Assembly: GCA_901472405.1 (NCBI GenBank)
Contig: LR590463.1
Span: 3,720,001-3,784,000 of the forward strand
Reading direction: 5' to 3'
Origin: Serratia rubidaea
GTDB taxonomy: Bacteria; Pseudomonadota; Gammaproteobacteria; Enterobacterales; Enterobacteriaceae
DNA: 64,000 nucleotides
Part shown: positions 34,362 to 42,957 of the stretch, in pieces
How the letters are laid out: every line of letters begins with the position of its first letter
Numbering within the stretch: the first letter of the stretch is position 1
Notes under the pieces: model-generated
The model's database searches: none
What the model saw: the letters and a program-made list of their open reading frames with translations, nothing else
Told to the model about the DNA's origin: nothing
Position numbers and translations under genes: made by a program

Positions 34362-34388
34362 CTATCGGCAGGTCGGAGCAGTTCTGTA
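34362..34388 (-). promoter_or_regulatory. Candidate sigma-28 (FliA) promoter of phlA
   Basis: The minus strand reads TACAGAAC, 11 bases, then GCCGATAG. The -10 differs from GCCGATAA at one base; the -35 is weaker (consensus TAAAGTTT). phlA is known to be under flagellar control in S. liquefaciens, which is why this site was sought. Confidence 0.5.
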
Positions 34389-34431
34389 ACACCAGAGTGT
34401 GATCCCGCTCTAAATTCTGATTGCCGGGCAT

Positions 34432-34456
34432 AAAAAAGGGGAGCCTAAGCTCCCCC
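34432..34456 (-). terminator. Terminator of grcA
   Basis: GGGGAGC (34438-34444) and GCTCCCC (34449-34455) with loop CTAA; on the minus strand the stem is followed by a T6 run (34437-34432). Confidence 0.88.
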
Positions 34457-34475
34457 GCTAAACCCGCGCCTCTAA

Positions 34476-34859
34476 TTACAGGCTTTCGGTAAAGGTACGT
34501 GCAATCACGTCACGCTGCTGTTCCGGCGTCAGTGAGTTAAAGCGCACCGCATAGCCGGAAACGCGGATGGTCAGCTGCGGGTACTTTTCCGGATGCTTCA
34601 CGGCGTCTTCCAGCGTTTCGCGACGCAGAACGTTAACGTTCAGGTGCTGACCGCCTTCAACGCGCACGGTTGGCTGCATTTCCATCGGGACTTCACGATA
34701 CTCGATGGCGCCCAGTTCGCTGACCGGCACGATCTGGTCTTCGGCATAGTCGGCTTTGGCGCACACGCAGCGCGCTTCTGATTTTTCGTTATCCAGCAGC
34801 CAGAAAGAGTTCACCAGCGCCTGATTGTTTGCTTTAGTAATTTGAATACCGGTAATCAT
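34476..34859 (-). CDS. grcA: Autonomous glycyl radical cofactor GrcA
   Basis: 127 aa from ATG 34859 (GGAGG ribosome site). Nearly identical to E. coli Yfi[21 protein letters not shown] at the start and [17 protein letters not shown] at the end, which carries the radical glycine (VSGYAVRF). GrcA replaces the oxygen-cleaved C-terminal part of pyruvate formate-lyase and restores its activity. Two FNR-type sites upstream indicate anaerobic induction. Confidence 0.97.
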   Translation of the reverse strand: MITGIQITKANNQALVNSFWLLDNEKSEARCVCAKADYAEDQIVPVSELGAIEYREVPMEMQPTVRVEGGQHLNVNVLRRETLEDAVKHPEKYPQLTIRVSGYAVRFNSLTPEQQRDVIARTFTESL

Positions 34860-35207
34860 GTTATTGCCTCCGTACAAGGGCGAAAAAAACGATGTCATTG
34901 ATGAGCCAAGCAAGGTTTGAGCCATCAACCATTTATCGTTCTGTATACCAGCCCGACCCCGGCAATTCCTTGATTAAAGTCAATTTTCGCACAAAGCCCA
35001 CATGCTAAAAAAGGGTAAATTTATGTTTTACATCAAGATTTGCCCAAACGGAAATCGCAATTATTTTTGTAAATTTTCAACAAAAACTACAATTCATGCC
35101 GGCACCGCCGCAGGGCGACAGGGAATGTTAAATGCGGGTTTCGCTCCGTACAGCTAAACGGTAAGCTATGCCCGACGAATGATTAACAAAAACAAAGGAG
35201 AGCGTTA
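34860..35207. promoter_or_regulatory. Divergent grcA/ung control region with two FNR sites
   Basis: 348 bp gap. FNR-like site 1, TTGAT-TAAA-GTCAA, lies at 34970-34983 (centre 34976.5). Site 2, ATGTT-TTAC-ATCAA, lies at 35023-35036 (centre 35029.5). The centres are exactly 53 bp apart, the spacing of the two FNR sites at E. coli yfiD (-40.5 and -93.5), which would put the grcA start near 34936. The rest is AT-rich; the ung ribosome site AAGGAG lies just before 35208. Confidence 0.75.
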
Positions 35208-35891
35208 ATGTCCACTCCCCTCACCTGGCATGACGTTATTGGCAAGGAGAAAGAGCAACCCTATTTTGTCGACACGCTCGCCTTTGTTGCCAATGAGCGT
35301 CAGGCCGGCAAAACCATCTATCCGCCGCAAAAAGACGTGTTTAACGCCTTTCGCTTCACCGAACTGGCCGACGTTAAGGTAGTGATCCTCGGTCAGGACC
35401 CCTACCACGGTCCGAATCAGGCGCACGGCCTGTCATTTTCCGTGCTGCCCGGCGTGCCGGCGCCGCCGTCGCTGGTGAACATGTATAAAGAGCTGGCAAC
35501 GGATATTCCGGGCTTCGAGCGCCCCGATCACGGCTGCCTGCAAAGCTGGGCGGAACAGGGCGTACTGCTGCTCAACACCGTGCTGACGGTGGAAAGAGGA
35601 CGCGCGCACTCGCACGCCAACCTGGGCTGGGAAACATTTACCGACAAGGTGATCGCCGCGCTGAATGAGAACCGTGAAGGCGTCGTCTTCCTGCTGTGGG
35701 GCTCGCACGCGCAGAAAAAGGGCAACTTTATCGACCGTCAGCGTCATCACGTGCTGAAAGCGCCGCATCCGTCGCCGCTTTCCGCCCACCGCGGCTTCTT
35801 GGGCTGCCGGCACTTCTCGCAGGCCAACCAACTGCTGGAGCAGCAGGGGCTGACGCCGATCGACTGGATGCCGCATTTACCGCAGCAGTAA
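35208..35891 (+). CDS. ung: Uracil-DNA glycosylase
   Basis: 227 aa. Family 1 UDG with the water-activating loop [17 protein letters not shown], the [10 protein letters not shown] strand, the uracil-contact motif [11 protein letters not shown] and the minor-groove loop [11 protein letters not shown]. Removes uracil from DNA. Start ATG 35208. Ends in a terminator that it shares with convergent grpE. Confidence 0.97.
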   Translation: MSTPLTWHDVIGKEKEQPYFVDTLAFVANERQAGKTIYPPQKDVFNAFRFTELADVKVVILGQDPYHGPNQAHGLSFSVLPGVPAPPSLVNMYKELATDIPGFERPDHGCLQSWAEQGVLLLNTVLTVERGRAHSHANLGWETFTDKVIAALNENREGVVFLLWGSHAQKKGNFIDRQRHHVLKAPHPSPLSAHRGFLGCRHFSQANQLLEQQGLTPIDWMPHLPQQ

Positions 35892-35902
35892 GCCAGACGG
35901 CA

Positions 35903-35926
35903 AAAAGGCACCCTGGGGTGCCTTTT
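35903..35926. terminator. Bidirectional terminator between ung and grpE
   Basis: AAAAGGCACC (35903-35912) pairs with GGTGCCTTTT (35917-35926) around CTGG; A and T runs flank both sides. Confidence 0.88.
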
Positions 35927-35955
35927 CTTCATCATTGCATAACGCTATGCAACGA

Positions 35956-36522
35956 TTATTTGGAAACGGCCACCATCGCCGGGCGCAGCAGACGGCCGTT
36001 GAGGGTGTAGCCTTTCTGCATCACCATCATCACCTGGTTAGGCTCATGGTCAGCAGACTCCATCAGGCTCATCGCCTGGTGCACATCCGGGTTGAACGGC
36101 ACGTTCACGTCGCCGACGATTTCGATACCGTATTTACGCACCACGTCCAGCAAGGACTTCAGCGTCAGTTCGATACCTTCAACCATCGCCGTCAGCTCCG
36201 GATTACTGCGGTCCGCCAGCTCCAGCCCGCGTTCCAGGTTGTCGATCACCGGCAGCAGATCGGAAGAGAATTTCTCCAGGGCGAATTTATGCGCCTTTTC
36301 AATATCCTGCTCGGTACGACGACGAATGTTTTCTACTTCAGCCTTGGCGCGCAGCAGGCTTTCGCGCTCGCGTTGCTGAGCGTCCGCCAGTTGGGCCTCC
36401 AGCTCGGCAATGCGCGCATCACGCAGATCGACACCTGCTTCCTGCTGCACGTCTTCGTGCTGAGCGTGTTCCATTTCTTCCGAGACTTGCTCGTTTGGCG
36501 TCTTGTGTTCTTTACTACTCAT
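35956..36522 (-). CDS. grpE: Nucleotide exchange factor GrpE
   Basis: 188 aa. Acidic N-terminus, long paired helix from about 35 to 90 ([20 protein letters not shown]), four-helix part, and the C-terminal beta wing that contacts DnaK ([31 protein letters not shown]). GrpE drives ADP/ATP exchange on DnaK. A sigma-32 promoter lies upstream. Start ATG 36522. Confidence 0.97.
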   Translation of the reverse strand: MSSKEHKTPNEQVSEEMEHAQHEDVQQEAGVDLRDARIAELEAQLADAQQRERESLLRAKAEVENIRRRTEQDIEKAHKFALEKFSSDLLPVIDNLERGLELADRSNPELTAMVEGIELTLKSLLDVVRKYGIEIVGDVNVPFNPDVHQAMSLMESADHEPNQVMMVMQKGYTLNGRLLRPAMVAVSK

Positions 36523-36564
36523 GAATATCTCCGCGTTTTAGCATTAATCCCGCAACTTGGCTTA

Positions 36565-36592
36565 TTATGGGGATCAAAACCGGGGTTTCAAG
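36565..36592 (-). promoter_or_regulatory. Sigma-32 heat-shock promoter of grpE
   Basis: The minus strand reads CTTGAAA (36592-36586), 13 bases, then CCCCATAA (36572-36565). This is an almost ideal match to the sigma-32 consensus CTTGAAA-N13-15-CCCCATNT, about 43 bp before the grpE ATG. Confidence 0.9.
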
Positions 36593-36646
36593 TCAACCGG
36601 TCACAATGTAAGACATAATCTGGCCCCGGTGAGGGAAAACGCAACA

Positions 36647-37525
36647 ATGAATAAAAAATTTAACTGCATTGGCATTGTTGGCCACCCGCGTCACCCATCG
36701 GCGCTGGCAACGCACGAGATGCTGTTCCACTGGCTGGTCGCCCGCGGGTATAACGTGATGGTTGAACAGCAAATCGCCAAGGACCTGGGGCTGAAAGAAG
36801 CAGTAACCGGCAGCCTGGCGGAGATCGGCCAGCAGGCCGACCTGGCGGTGGTAGTCGGCGGCGACGGCAATATGCTCGGCGCGGCGCGGGTGCTGGCGCG
36901 TTACGAGATTAAGGTCATCGGCGTCAACCGCGGCAACCTCGGCTTCCTGACCGATCTGGACCCGGATAACGCCCTGCAGCAGCTGGCGGACGTGCTGGAA
37001 GGCGAATACATCAACGAACGGCGCTTCCTGCTGGAAGCCATCGTCCAGCGCGGGCAGCAGCCGGGCCGCATCAGCACCGCCATCAATGAAGTGGTGCTGC
37101 ACCCCGGCAAAGTGGCGCATATGATCGAGTTTGAGGTGTATATTGACGACCGCTTCGCTTTTTCCCAACGATCCGACGGCCTGATTATCGCCACGCCAAC
37201 CGGTTCCACCGCCTATTCGCTGTCCGCCGGCGGCCCGATACTGACGCCGTCGCTGGAAGCCATCGCGCTGGTGCCGATGTTCCCGCATACCCTCTCCGCC
37301 CGTCCGCTGGTGATCAACGGCGACAGCACCATTCGGCTGAAGTTTTCCCACGTCAGCAGCGATCTGGAGATCAGCTGCGACAGCCAGATCGCCCTGCCAA
37401 TCCAGGAGGGAGAAGAAGTGCTCATTCGCCGCAGTGATTTCCACCTGAATCTTATTCACCCAAAGGATTACAGCTATTTCAATACGTTAAGCACCAAACT
37501 CGGCTGGTCCAAAAAATTGTTCTAA
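36647..37525 (+). CDS. nadK: NAD kinase
   Basis: 292 aa from ATG 36647 ([20 protein letters not shown]), equal to E. coli; the open frame extends upstream to 36557 but crosses the grpE promoter. The catalytic GGDGN motif lies in [18 protein letters not shown], and the conserved glycine-rich [20 protein letters not shown] is present. Phosphorylates NAD to NADP. Divergent from grpE, upstream of recN. Confidence 0.96.
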   Translation: MNKKFNCIGIVGHPRHPSALATHEMLFHWLVARGYNVMVEQQIAKDLGLKEAVTGSLAEIGQQADLAVVVGGDGNMLGAARVLARYEIKVIGVNRGNLGFLTDLDPDNALQQLADVLEGEYINERRFLLEAIVQRGQQPGRISTAINEVVLHPGKVAHMIEFEVYIDDRFAFSQRSDGLIIATPTGSTAYSLSAGGPILTPSLEAIALVPMFPHTLSARPLVINGDSTIRLKFSHVSSDLEISCDSQIALPIQEGEEVLIRRSDFHLNLIHPKDYSYFNTLSTKLGWSKKLF

Positions 37526-37545
37526 AATCTTGCTCAGCTACTTTA

Positions 37546-37601
37546 CTGTATATAAAACCAGTTTATACTGTATGAAATTACAGTTATGTGTTTATACACA
37601 G
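37546..37601 (+). promoter_or_regulatory. Three LexA boxes in the recN promoter
   Basis: CTGT-N8-CCAG at 37546-37561 (one mismatch), CTGT-N8-ACAG at 37568-37583 (perfect) and ATGT-N8-ACAG at 37586-37601 (one mismatch). The boxes span the expected promoter just before recN (ATG 37612). E. coli recN likewise carries multiple LexA sites and is strongly SOS-induced. Confidence 0.88.
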
Positions 37602-37611
37602 GAAGGTTCCC

Positions 37612-39273
37612 ATGCTGTCGCAATTAACCATCAGCAATTTTGCTATCGTTCGTGAGTTGGAGATCGACTTTCAACCGGGTATGACGGCGATTACCGGTGA
37701 AACCGGCGCCGGTAAGTCGATTGCGATTGATGCCCTGGGGCTGTGCCTGGGCAACCGGGCCGACGGCAACGCGGTGCGGCTGGGCGCCTCCCGCGCCGAC
37801 CTGTGCGCGCGCTTCTCCCTGGCCGACACGCCTTCCGCCCGCGAGTGGCTGGAGCAAAACCATCTGGACGACGGCAACGAATGCCTGCTGCGCCGGACGA
37901 TCGGCGCCGACGGCCGTTCGCGCGGCTTTATCAACGGCACCTCCGTCCCGCTGTCGCAGCTGCGGGAACTGGGCCAGCGTCTGATTCAAATCCACGGCCA
38001 GCATGCGCATCAGCTGCTGCTGAAGCCGGACCACCAAAAATCACTGCTGGATGCCTACGCCGGCGAAGCGGCGCTGATGGCGGAGATGCGTCAGGCCTAC
38101 CAGCGCTGGCACCAGAGCTGCCGCGAGCTGGCGCACCATCAGCAGCAGTCCATCGAACGCGAAGCGCGCAAGCAGCTGCTGCAGTACCAGTTGAAAGAGC
38201 TGAACGAGTTCGCGCCGCAGAGCGGCGAGTTTGAGCAGATCGACACCGAGTATAAACGCCTGGCCAACAGCGGCCAGCTGCTGACGCTCAGCCAGCAGGC
38301 GCTGCAGCTGCTGGCCGACAGCGACGAGCACAACATGCTGAGCCAGCTGCACAGCGTCAAACACCTGCTGCTGGAGCTGATCGGCATGGATGACAAACTG
38401 AGCGGCCTGCTGGATATGCTGGAAGAGGCGTCGATTCAAATCAGCGAGGCCGGCGACGAACTGCGTCACTACGCCGAACGTATGGATCTTGACCCCAACC
38501 GCCTGTATGAACTGGAACAGCGCATTTCACGCCAGATCGCTCTGGCGCGCAAACACCATGTCACGCCGGAAGAGCTGCCGACCCTGCATCAGCAACTGCT
38601 GGAAGAGCAGGAACTGCTGGCCCAGTATGAAAGCGACCACCAACAGCTGAACGACGCGGTAACCCAGCACCATCAGCAGGCCATGGCGCTGGCGGAACGT
38701 CTGCATCAGCAGCGGCAGCACTATGCTGCGGAACTCACCCTGCTGATTACCGACAGCATGCACGCGCTGTCGATGCCGCACGGCCAGTTCAGTATCGACG
38801 TGCACTTCGAGCCGGAACATCTGGGCGCCGAAGGGGCAAGCCGCGTTGAATTTTGCGTGTCCACCAACCCCGGCCAGCCGCTGCAGGCGCTGGCGAAGGT
38901 CGCCTCCGGCGGCGAGCTGTCGCGCATCGCGCTGGCGATTCAGGTGATCACCGCGCGTAAAATGGAGACGCCGGCGCTGATTTTCGATGAGGTAGACGTC
39001 GGCATCAGCGGCCCGACTGCCGCCATCGTCGGTCGCCTGCTGCGCCAGCTCGGCGAGTCCACCCAGGTGATGTGCGTGACCCACCTGCCGCAGGTCGCCG
39101 GCTGCGGGCATCAGCACTTCTTCGTCAGCAAACAGACCGACGGCACCGCGACGGAAACGCAGATGTCGCCGCTGGGTAAACGCGCGCGCCTGCAGGAACT
39201 GGCGCGCCTGCTGGGCGGCAGCGAAGTCACGCGGAATACGCTGGCTAACGCAAAAGAGCTGCTGGCCGCGTAA
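37612..39273 (+). CDS. recN: DNA repair protein RecN
   Basis: 553 aa from ATG 37612 (AGGAAGG site), the E. coli length; an ATG at 37588 lies within LexA box 3. SMC-like ATPase: Walker [13 protein letters not shown] near residue 30, two coiled-coil arms rich in Gln/His (about 150-380), ABC signature [14 protein letters not shown] and Walker [14 protein letters not shown]. RecN joins DNA ends or sister strands during double-strand-break repair. SOS-regulated through the boxes upstream. Confidence 0.97.
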   Translation: MLSQLTISNFAIVRELEIDFQPGMTAITGETGAGKSIAIDALGLCLGNRADGNAVRLGASRADLCARFSLADTPSAREWLEQNHLDDGNECLLRRTIGADGRSRGFINGTSVPLSQLRELGQRLIQIHGQHAHQLLLKPDHQKSLLDAYAGEAALMAEMRQAYQRWHQSCRELAHHQQQSIEREARKQLLQYQLKELNEFAPQSGEFEQIDTEYKRLANSGQLLTLSQQALQLLADSDEHNMLSQLHSVKHLLLELIGMDDKLSGLLDMLEEASIQISEAGDELRHYAERMDLDPNRLYELEQRISRQIALARKHHVTPEELPTLHQQLLEEQELLAQYESDHQQLNDAVTQHHQQAMALAERLHQQRQHYAAELTLLITDSMHALSMPHGQFSIDVHFEPEHLGAEGASRVEFCVSTNPGQPLQALAKVASGGELSRIALAIQVITARKMETPALIFDEVDVGISGPTAAIVGRLLRQLGESTQVMCVTHLPQVAGCGHQHFFVSKQTDGTATETQMSPLGKRARLQELARLLGGSEVTRNTLANAKELLAA

Positions 39274-39330
39274 AAAACTCAACTTTTTCATATTCCCGCG
39301 GTCTGAATGTAGCGCTGTAAACCTGAATGA

Positions 39331-39430
39331 TTTCAACTTGCTGCATAGCGTCCGCCCGACGGGCCTGAGGGGCGGCGAAGTTCCGCCCCGCAGAGCAGGC
39401 ATGCACGGCTGTCGCCGCAGCCGCTTGAAA
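39331..39430. repeat. 100-bp imperfect palindromic element between recN and bamE
   Basis: The outer arms read TTTCAActtGCTGC (39331-39344) and GCAGCcgcTTGAAA (39417-39430). An inner hairpin GGGGCGG/CCGCCCC lies at about 39369-39389. From memory this resembles the palindromic intergenic elements of roughly 130-170 bp dispersed in Yersinia and Serratia chromosomes (YPAL-like). Only one copy was noticed in this window. Confidence 0.55.
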
Positions 39431-39509
39431 GTTGAAGGGTATAAAGGTTTCCAACTGCTGCAAGGTCTATTATCATCGGCATCCTATGCCCTAAAGGAAT
39501 ATGATTACT

Positions 39510-39851
39510 ATGCGCTGTAAAATGCTGACTGCTGCCGCTGTGGTTCTTGTGATGCTGACTGCAGGCTGCTCGACTTTCGAAAAAATCGTTTATCGCCCTG
39601 ATATCAATCAGGGGAACTACCTGACGGCCGCCGACGTGGGCAAAATCCACAAAGGCATGACTCAGCAGCAGGTTGCTTACACTCTGGGTACGCCAATGCT
39701 GCAAGACCCGTTTGGCACGCAGACCTGGTTCTACGTGTTCCGCCAACAGCCTGGCCATGAGAAGATCACCCAGCAAACGCTGACCCTGACCTTCGACAGC
39801 GCCGGCGTGTTGACGGATATTCAGAACAAACCGGCGCTGACCGGCAAGTAA
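39510..39851 (+). CDS. bamE: Outer-membrane assembly lipoprotein BamE
   Basis: 113 aa from ATG 39510 ([20 protein letters not shown]); the in-frame ATG at 39501 is too near the AAGGA site. Lipobox LTAGC at about residue 20. The mature domain has the BamE/SmpA signature [17 protein letters not shown] and [15 protein letters not shown]. Part of the BamABCDE complex that inserts outer-membrane beta-barrels. Followed by a terminator shared with rnfH. Confidence 0.96.
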   Translation: MRCKMLTAAAVVLVMLTAGCSTFEKIVYRPDINQGNYLTAADVGKIHKGMTQQQVAYTLGTPMLQDPFGTQTWFYVFRQQPGHEKITQQTLTLTFDSAGVLTDIQNKPALTGK

Positions 39852-39932
39852 TTGCAGGCCGCCCGCCGGCCCATGCAAGAGGCGGTTAATCTTGTATGAC
39901 AGTCACAGGCTGCAACTCGGCAGGTGAGGTTC

Positions 39933-39967
39933 AAAAAATAAGGCGCTCTCAGCGCCTTATTTTTTTG
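39933..39967. terminator. Bidirectional terminator between bamE and rnfH
   Basis: AAAAAATAAGGCGCT and AGCGCCTTATTTTTT form a 15-bp perfect stem around CTC. The stop of rnfH lies inside the stem, so the element serves both convergent genes. Confidence 0.9.
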
Positions 39968-40241
39968 CTTTCTCCGCGCGTTGCCGACGCAGTTCTTTCG
40001 GGTCGGCAATCAGCGGCCGGTAAATTTCCACCCGGTCGCCATCATTCAGCACATCACCCAGCTTAGCCGGACGGCTATAGATGCCGACCTTGTTGGTCGC
40101 CAAATCGATATCCTTGCGCAGCTCCAGCAGCCCGGAGGCCACGACCGCCTGTTCGACCGTACTGCCCGCCGCCAGCTTGACCTGGCGCAGATACTGGCGT
40201 TCCGGCAGCGCGTAAACCACCTCTACGCGGATCTCAGACAC
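39957..40241 (-). CDS. rnfH: RnfH family ubiquitin-like protein
   Basis: 94 aa. Beta-grasp fold similar to ThiS/Moa[21 protein letters not shown], then [26 protein letters not shown]; no C-terminal GG. Found beside ratA in nearly all gamma-proteobacteria, where the pair resembles a toxin-antitoxin arrangement, but its function is unsettled. Overlaps ratA by 8 bp. Confidence 0.9.
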   Translation of the reverse strand: MSEIRVEVVYALPERQYLRQVKLAAGSTVEQAVVASGLLELRKDIDLATNKVGIYSRPAKLGDVLNDGDRVEIYRPLIADPKELRRQRAEKAKK

Positions 40242-40668
40242 TGTAAACCTCTTTGGCGCGCTGGGTAAAAGCCTGCACCATATTGCTGGCCAGCTCTTTA
40301 AACACCTTGCCGAACGCCAGTTCGATCAGTTTATTGGTGAACTCAAAGTCCAGATGCAGTTCAACCTTGCACGCCTCCGGGCTGAGCGGCGTAAACTGCC
40401 AGCCGCCCATCAGCTTGCGGAACGGGCCATCGACCAGTTGCATGTTGATACGATGGTTATCCTGCAGCGTGTTACGCGTTGTAAAAGTTTTGCTGATACC
40501 AGCTTTGGCAACGTCCACGGCGGCGGTCATTTCACTGTCCGTCGCATTCAGCACCCGGCTGCCGGTGCAGCCCGGCAAGAACTCGGGATAGGCGTGAACA
40601 TCGTTGACCAACTGGTACATCTGCGCAGCGCTAAACGGCACCAGCGCAGATCGACTAATCTGGGGCAT
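40234..40668 (-). CDS. ratA: START-domain protein RatA (coenzyme Q-binding/ribosome association toxin)
   Basis: 144 aa, one START/polyketide-cyclase domain ([20 protein letters not shown] ... PGCTGSRVL ... [20 protein letters not shown]). Homologous to yeast Coq10. In E. coli RatA has been reported to block 70S assembly by binding 50S; a quinone role is also proposed. ATG 40668. Transcribed with rnfH and divergent from smpB. Confidence 0.9.
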   Translation of the reverse strand: MPQISRSALVPFSAAQMYQLVNDVHAYPEFLPGCTGSRVLNATDSEMTAAVDVAKAGISKTFTTRNTLQDNHRINMQLVDGPFRKLMGGWQFTPLSPEACKVELHLDFEFTNKLIELAFGKVFKELASNMVQAFTQRAKEVYSV

Positions 40669-40829
40669 ATCATTTCCTGAGCAACATAAATCGCACAGAT
40701 AATAACATTTATCTGGCGTCAGACAAAAAATCTGCTACGCGGGCCGCCGCCCGCCAACGCAAAAATTTGCGCATCCGTTGAACGCTAAAGGATTTCTTTC
40801 ACCGCGGCATCCAGTATAATGAGCACCTT

Positions 40830-41312
40830 ATGAAAAAGAAAAAAGCATACAAACCCGGCTCAGCCACCATTGCGCAGAACAAGCGCGCCCGCTACGAGTA
40901 CTTCATTGAAGAAGAGCTTGAGGCCGGCCTGTCTCTGCAAGGGTGGGAAGTAAAATCACTGCGTGCTGGCAAAGCCAATATCAGTGACAGCTACGTGATG
41001 TTCCGTGACGGTGAAGCCTATTTGTTCGGCGCCACCATCACGCCGCTGAACGTGGCCTCATCACATGTGGTATGCGACCCAACGCGCTCCCGTAAACTAC
41101 TGCTGAAAAAACGCGAGCTGGACTCGCTGCTTGGCCGCGTCAACCGTGACGGTTACACCGTCGTCGCCCTTTCCATGTACTGGAAAAATGCCTGGAGCAA
41201 GCTGAAAATCGGCGTTGCCAAAGGTAAAAAAGAGCACGACAAGCGCGATAACATCAAAGATCGCGAATGGCAGACGGCGAAAGCCCGTATCATGAAGAAC
41301 GCAAATCGTTAA
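40830..41312 (+). CDS. smpB: SsrA-binding protein SmpB
   Basis: 160 aa. OB fold: [40 protein letters not shown], and a basic C-terminal tail ([15 protein letters not shown]) that enters the mRNA channel. SmpB carries tmRNA to stalled ribosomes. It lies 50 bp upstream of its RNA partner ssrA. Confidence 0.97.
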   Translation: MKKKKAYKPGSATIAQNKRARYEYFIEEELEAGLSLQGWEVKSLRAGKANISDSYVMFRDGEAYLFGATITPLNVASSHVVCDPTRSRKLLLKKRELDSLLGRVNRDGYTVVALSMYWKNAWSKLKIGVAKGKKEHDKRDNIKDREWQTAKARIMKNANR

Positions 41313-41362
41313 GCCGCTGGCATAGCAGCGTAAACTTCTGATATACTGCCTGACAGTTACTT

Positions 41363-41726
41363 GGGGCTGATTCTGGATTCGACGGGATTTGCGAAGCCCA
41401 AGGAGCATGCCGAGGGGCGGTTGGCCTCGTAAAAAGCCGCAAAAAAATAGTCGCAAACGACGAAAACTACGCTTTAGCAGCTTAATAACCTGCTCAGAGC
41501 CCTCTCTCCCTAGCCTCCGCTCTTAGGACGGGGATCAAGAGAGGTCAAACCCAAAAGAGATCGCGTGGACGTCCTGCCTGGGGCTGAAGCGTTAAATCCA
41601 ATCAGGCTAGTTTGTCAGTAGCGTGTCCATCCGCAGCTGGCCGGCGAATGTAAAGATTGGACTAAGCATGTAGTGCCGACGGTGTAGTAATTTCGGACGG
41701 GGGTTCAAATCCCCCCAGCTCCACCA
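41363..41726 (+). ncRNA. ssrA: Transfer-messenger RNA (tmRNA)
   Basis: 364 nt. The 5' GGGGCTGATTCTGGATTCGA and the 3' GGGGGTTCAAATCCCCCCAG followed by CTCCACCA form the alanine-tRNA-like end. The tag frame begins at GCA 41453 and reads ANDENYALAA, then TAA TAA. Together with SmpB it frees stalled ribosomes and marks the product for ClpXP. The 3' end is a common integration site for islands; no integrase follows here. Confidence 0.97.
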
Positions 41727-41769
41727 AATAGGTCACCGGTGATACCAGATAGACCCGGTGATAATGACG

Positions 41770-41803
41770 AAAAAGCCCGCAAGCTCAGCTCGCGGGCTTT
41801 TTT
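41770..41803 (+). terminator. Terminator of ssrA
   Basis: AAAAAGCCCGC (41770-41780) pairs with GCGGGCTTTTT (starting 41792) and ends in T6, 44 bp after the mature tmRNA. Confidence 0.88.
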
Positions 41804-41835
41804 GTGTCCCTTTAATATCTTGGAAAATCGCAGGG

Positions 41836-42216
41836 TCAATTTTGAATCCTCTGTGCCGCAACCAAGGCACGGTGCAACTCACCCACTGACAGATCGCGAA
41901 TAACAGGACGGGGTTTATTACGCAGCCAACCTATCAACCTACCGATACAAAGTGGGTCAAACCCTTCTGAATGAAAAAGATACTCGTTATCTCCCAAACC
42001 GAATGTGGTCTGATAACCGTCCTCGTCCGTATGCAAGAGCACACCAAACCTCAGTGCAACCACCTCTAAAAGCTCCGCACCATCATCGCCGGTAATGCCA
42101 AGATCTTCTTCAAGATATGTCTGCGCAGTGATTGGCGTACAGCGATCCCGGGTAAAATCACGCAAAAAATCGATAAGCAAAGAAAGGGATGGATAGCCGC
42201 TTTGAGCGTTCGTCAT
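41836..42216 (-). CDS. DUF1493-like small acidic protein
   Basis: 126 aa from ATG 42216 (GGAA site 7 nt upstream); longer in-frame starts reach 42279. The sequence (TPITAQTYLEEDLGITGDDG, EGFDPLCIGRLIGWLRNKPR) resembles the DUF1493 family, proteins with an acyl-carrier-like helical core common in enterobacteria. Their function is unknown. It is the first gene after ssrA, reading back toward it. Codon use is ordinary. No partner gene is adjacent. Confidence 0.65.
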   Translation of the reverse strand: MTNAQSGYPSLSLLIDFLRDFTRDRCTPITAQTYLEEDLGITGDDGAELLEVVALRFGVLLHTDEDGYQTTFGLGDNEYLFHSEGFDPLCIGRLIGWLRNKPRPVIRDLSVGELHRALVAAQRIQN

Positions 42217-42399
42217 TGTAAAGTTCCGCATCAAATTTAATGATGTGAATAAGTTCGACCAAGGTATCCCCTTACTCACTTAATCACCGTGCAGCTGCCG
42301 TCGTCTTAGCAAAGCTTACAAAACCTTTTCATTCCCACAGACTCTACCGCAGCATGTCAAAAAAGCCGAGACATAAAAACTGCAAGCTAAGCACCAGCC

Positions 42400-42957
42400 T
42401 CAAGGCAGCACGGAGCCTATCAACTTATCCCTGCTCAATGACAATATATTTTTCTCCTCTTCCGTTAGTCTTCCTGAATCCATCAGCTTATTTTTCTCAG
42501 CTTCAAATTTAGGATTACCAGACAAGTAAAGGGCTATGATATAGTTGTCATCTTCTGTATGGCTCTCTTCAAATAGCGATACGACGCCCTGATAGCAGCC
42601 ACCAGCACGTTCACCCGTTTTTTCCATCAGCATACACTCTGTCAGTTTTGAACCGGGCTTGGGATTATCTTTATTTATTATTTTTAATTGCTCTAACCCC
42701 ATGGGGTAATTTCTCTCAGCAATTAATATGCTTGCATACATGTTCCTGACATTGTTATTCCCTGGGTGCTTAGCAGTCATTTTCTCCAACTGTTTTAGAT
42801 ACTTCCCCCTTTCCCCGTCACCAGAAAGCGTATACTTAGTTACCAGGTTAGCCGCGTCCTCTGTCGCTTTATCTTGATATTCTATTCCGTTAGCGGCTAC
42901 AGCAGCTATTGGGATTAGAATCATCAGAAAAGCAACCAAAGAAGTTTTAATCCTCAT
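42400..42957 (-). CDS. Exported hypothetical protein with TPR-like helices
   Basis: 185 aa. A clear signal peptide (MRIKTSLVAFLMILIPIAAV, cleavage near AVAA-NG) suggests the periplasm. The mature part is helical and resembles tetratricopeptide units (KYLKQLEKMTAKHPGNNNVR, ILIAERNYPMGLEQLKIINK), with two Cys (CMLMEKTGERAGGCYQ) that could form a disulfide. AT-richer than the backbone. I do not recognise the family; a role with neighbouring genes is not apparent. The ribosome site GAGGTTTCA lies before ATG 42957. Confidence 0.7.
   Translation of the reverse strand: MRIKTSLVAFLMILIPIAAVAANGIEYQDKATEDAANLVTKYTLSGDGERGKYLKQLEKMTAKHPGNNNVRNMYASILIAERNYPMGLEQLKIINKDNPKPGSKLTECMLMEKTGERAGGCYQGVVSLFEESHTEDDNYIIALYLSGNPKFEAEKNKLMDSGRLTEEEKNILSLSRDKLIGSVLP

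Noticed and set aside
39369..39389. GGGGCGG/CCGCCCC hairpin as the recN terminator
   Set aside because: There is no T run, and it is the core of a larger palindromic element, so it was listed as repeat, not terminator.
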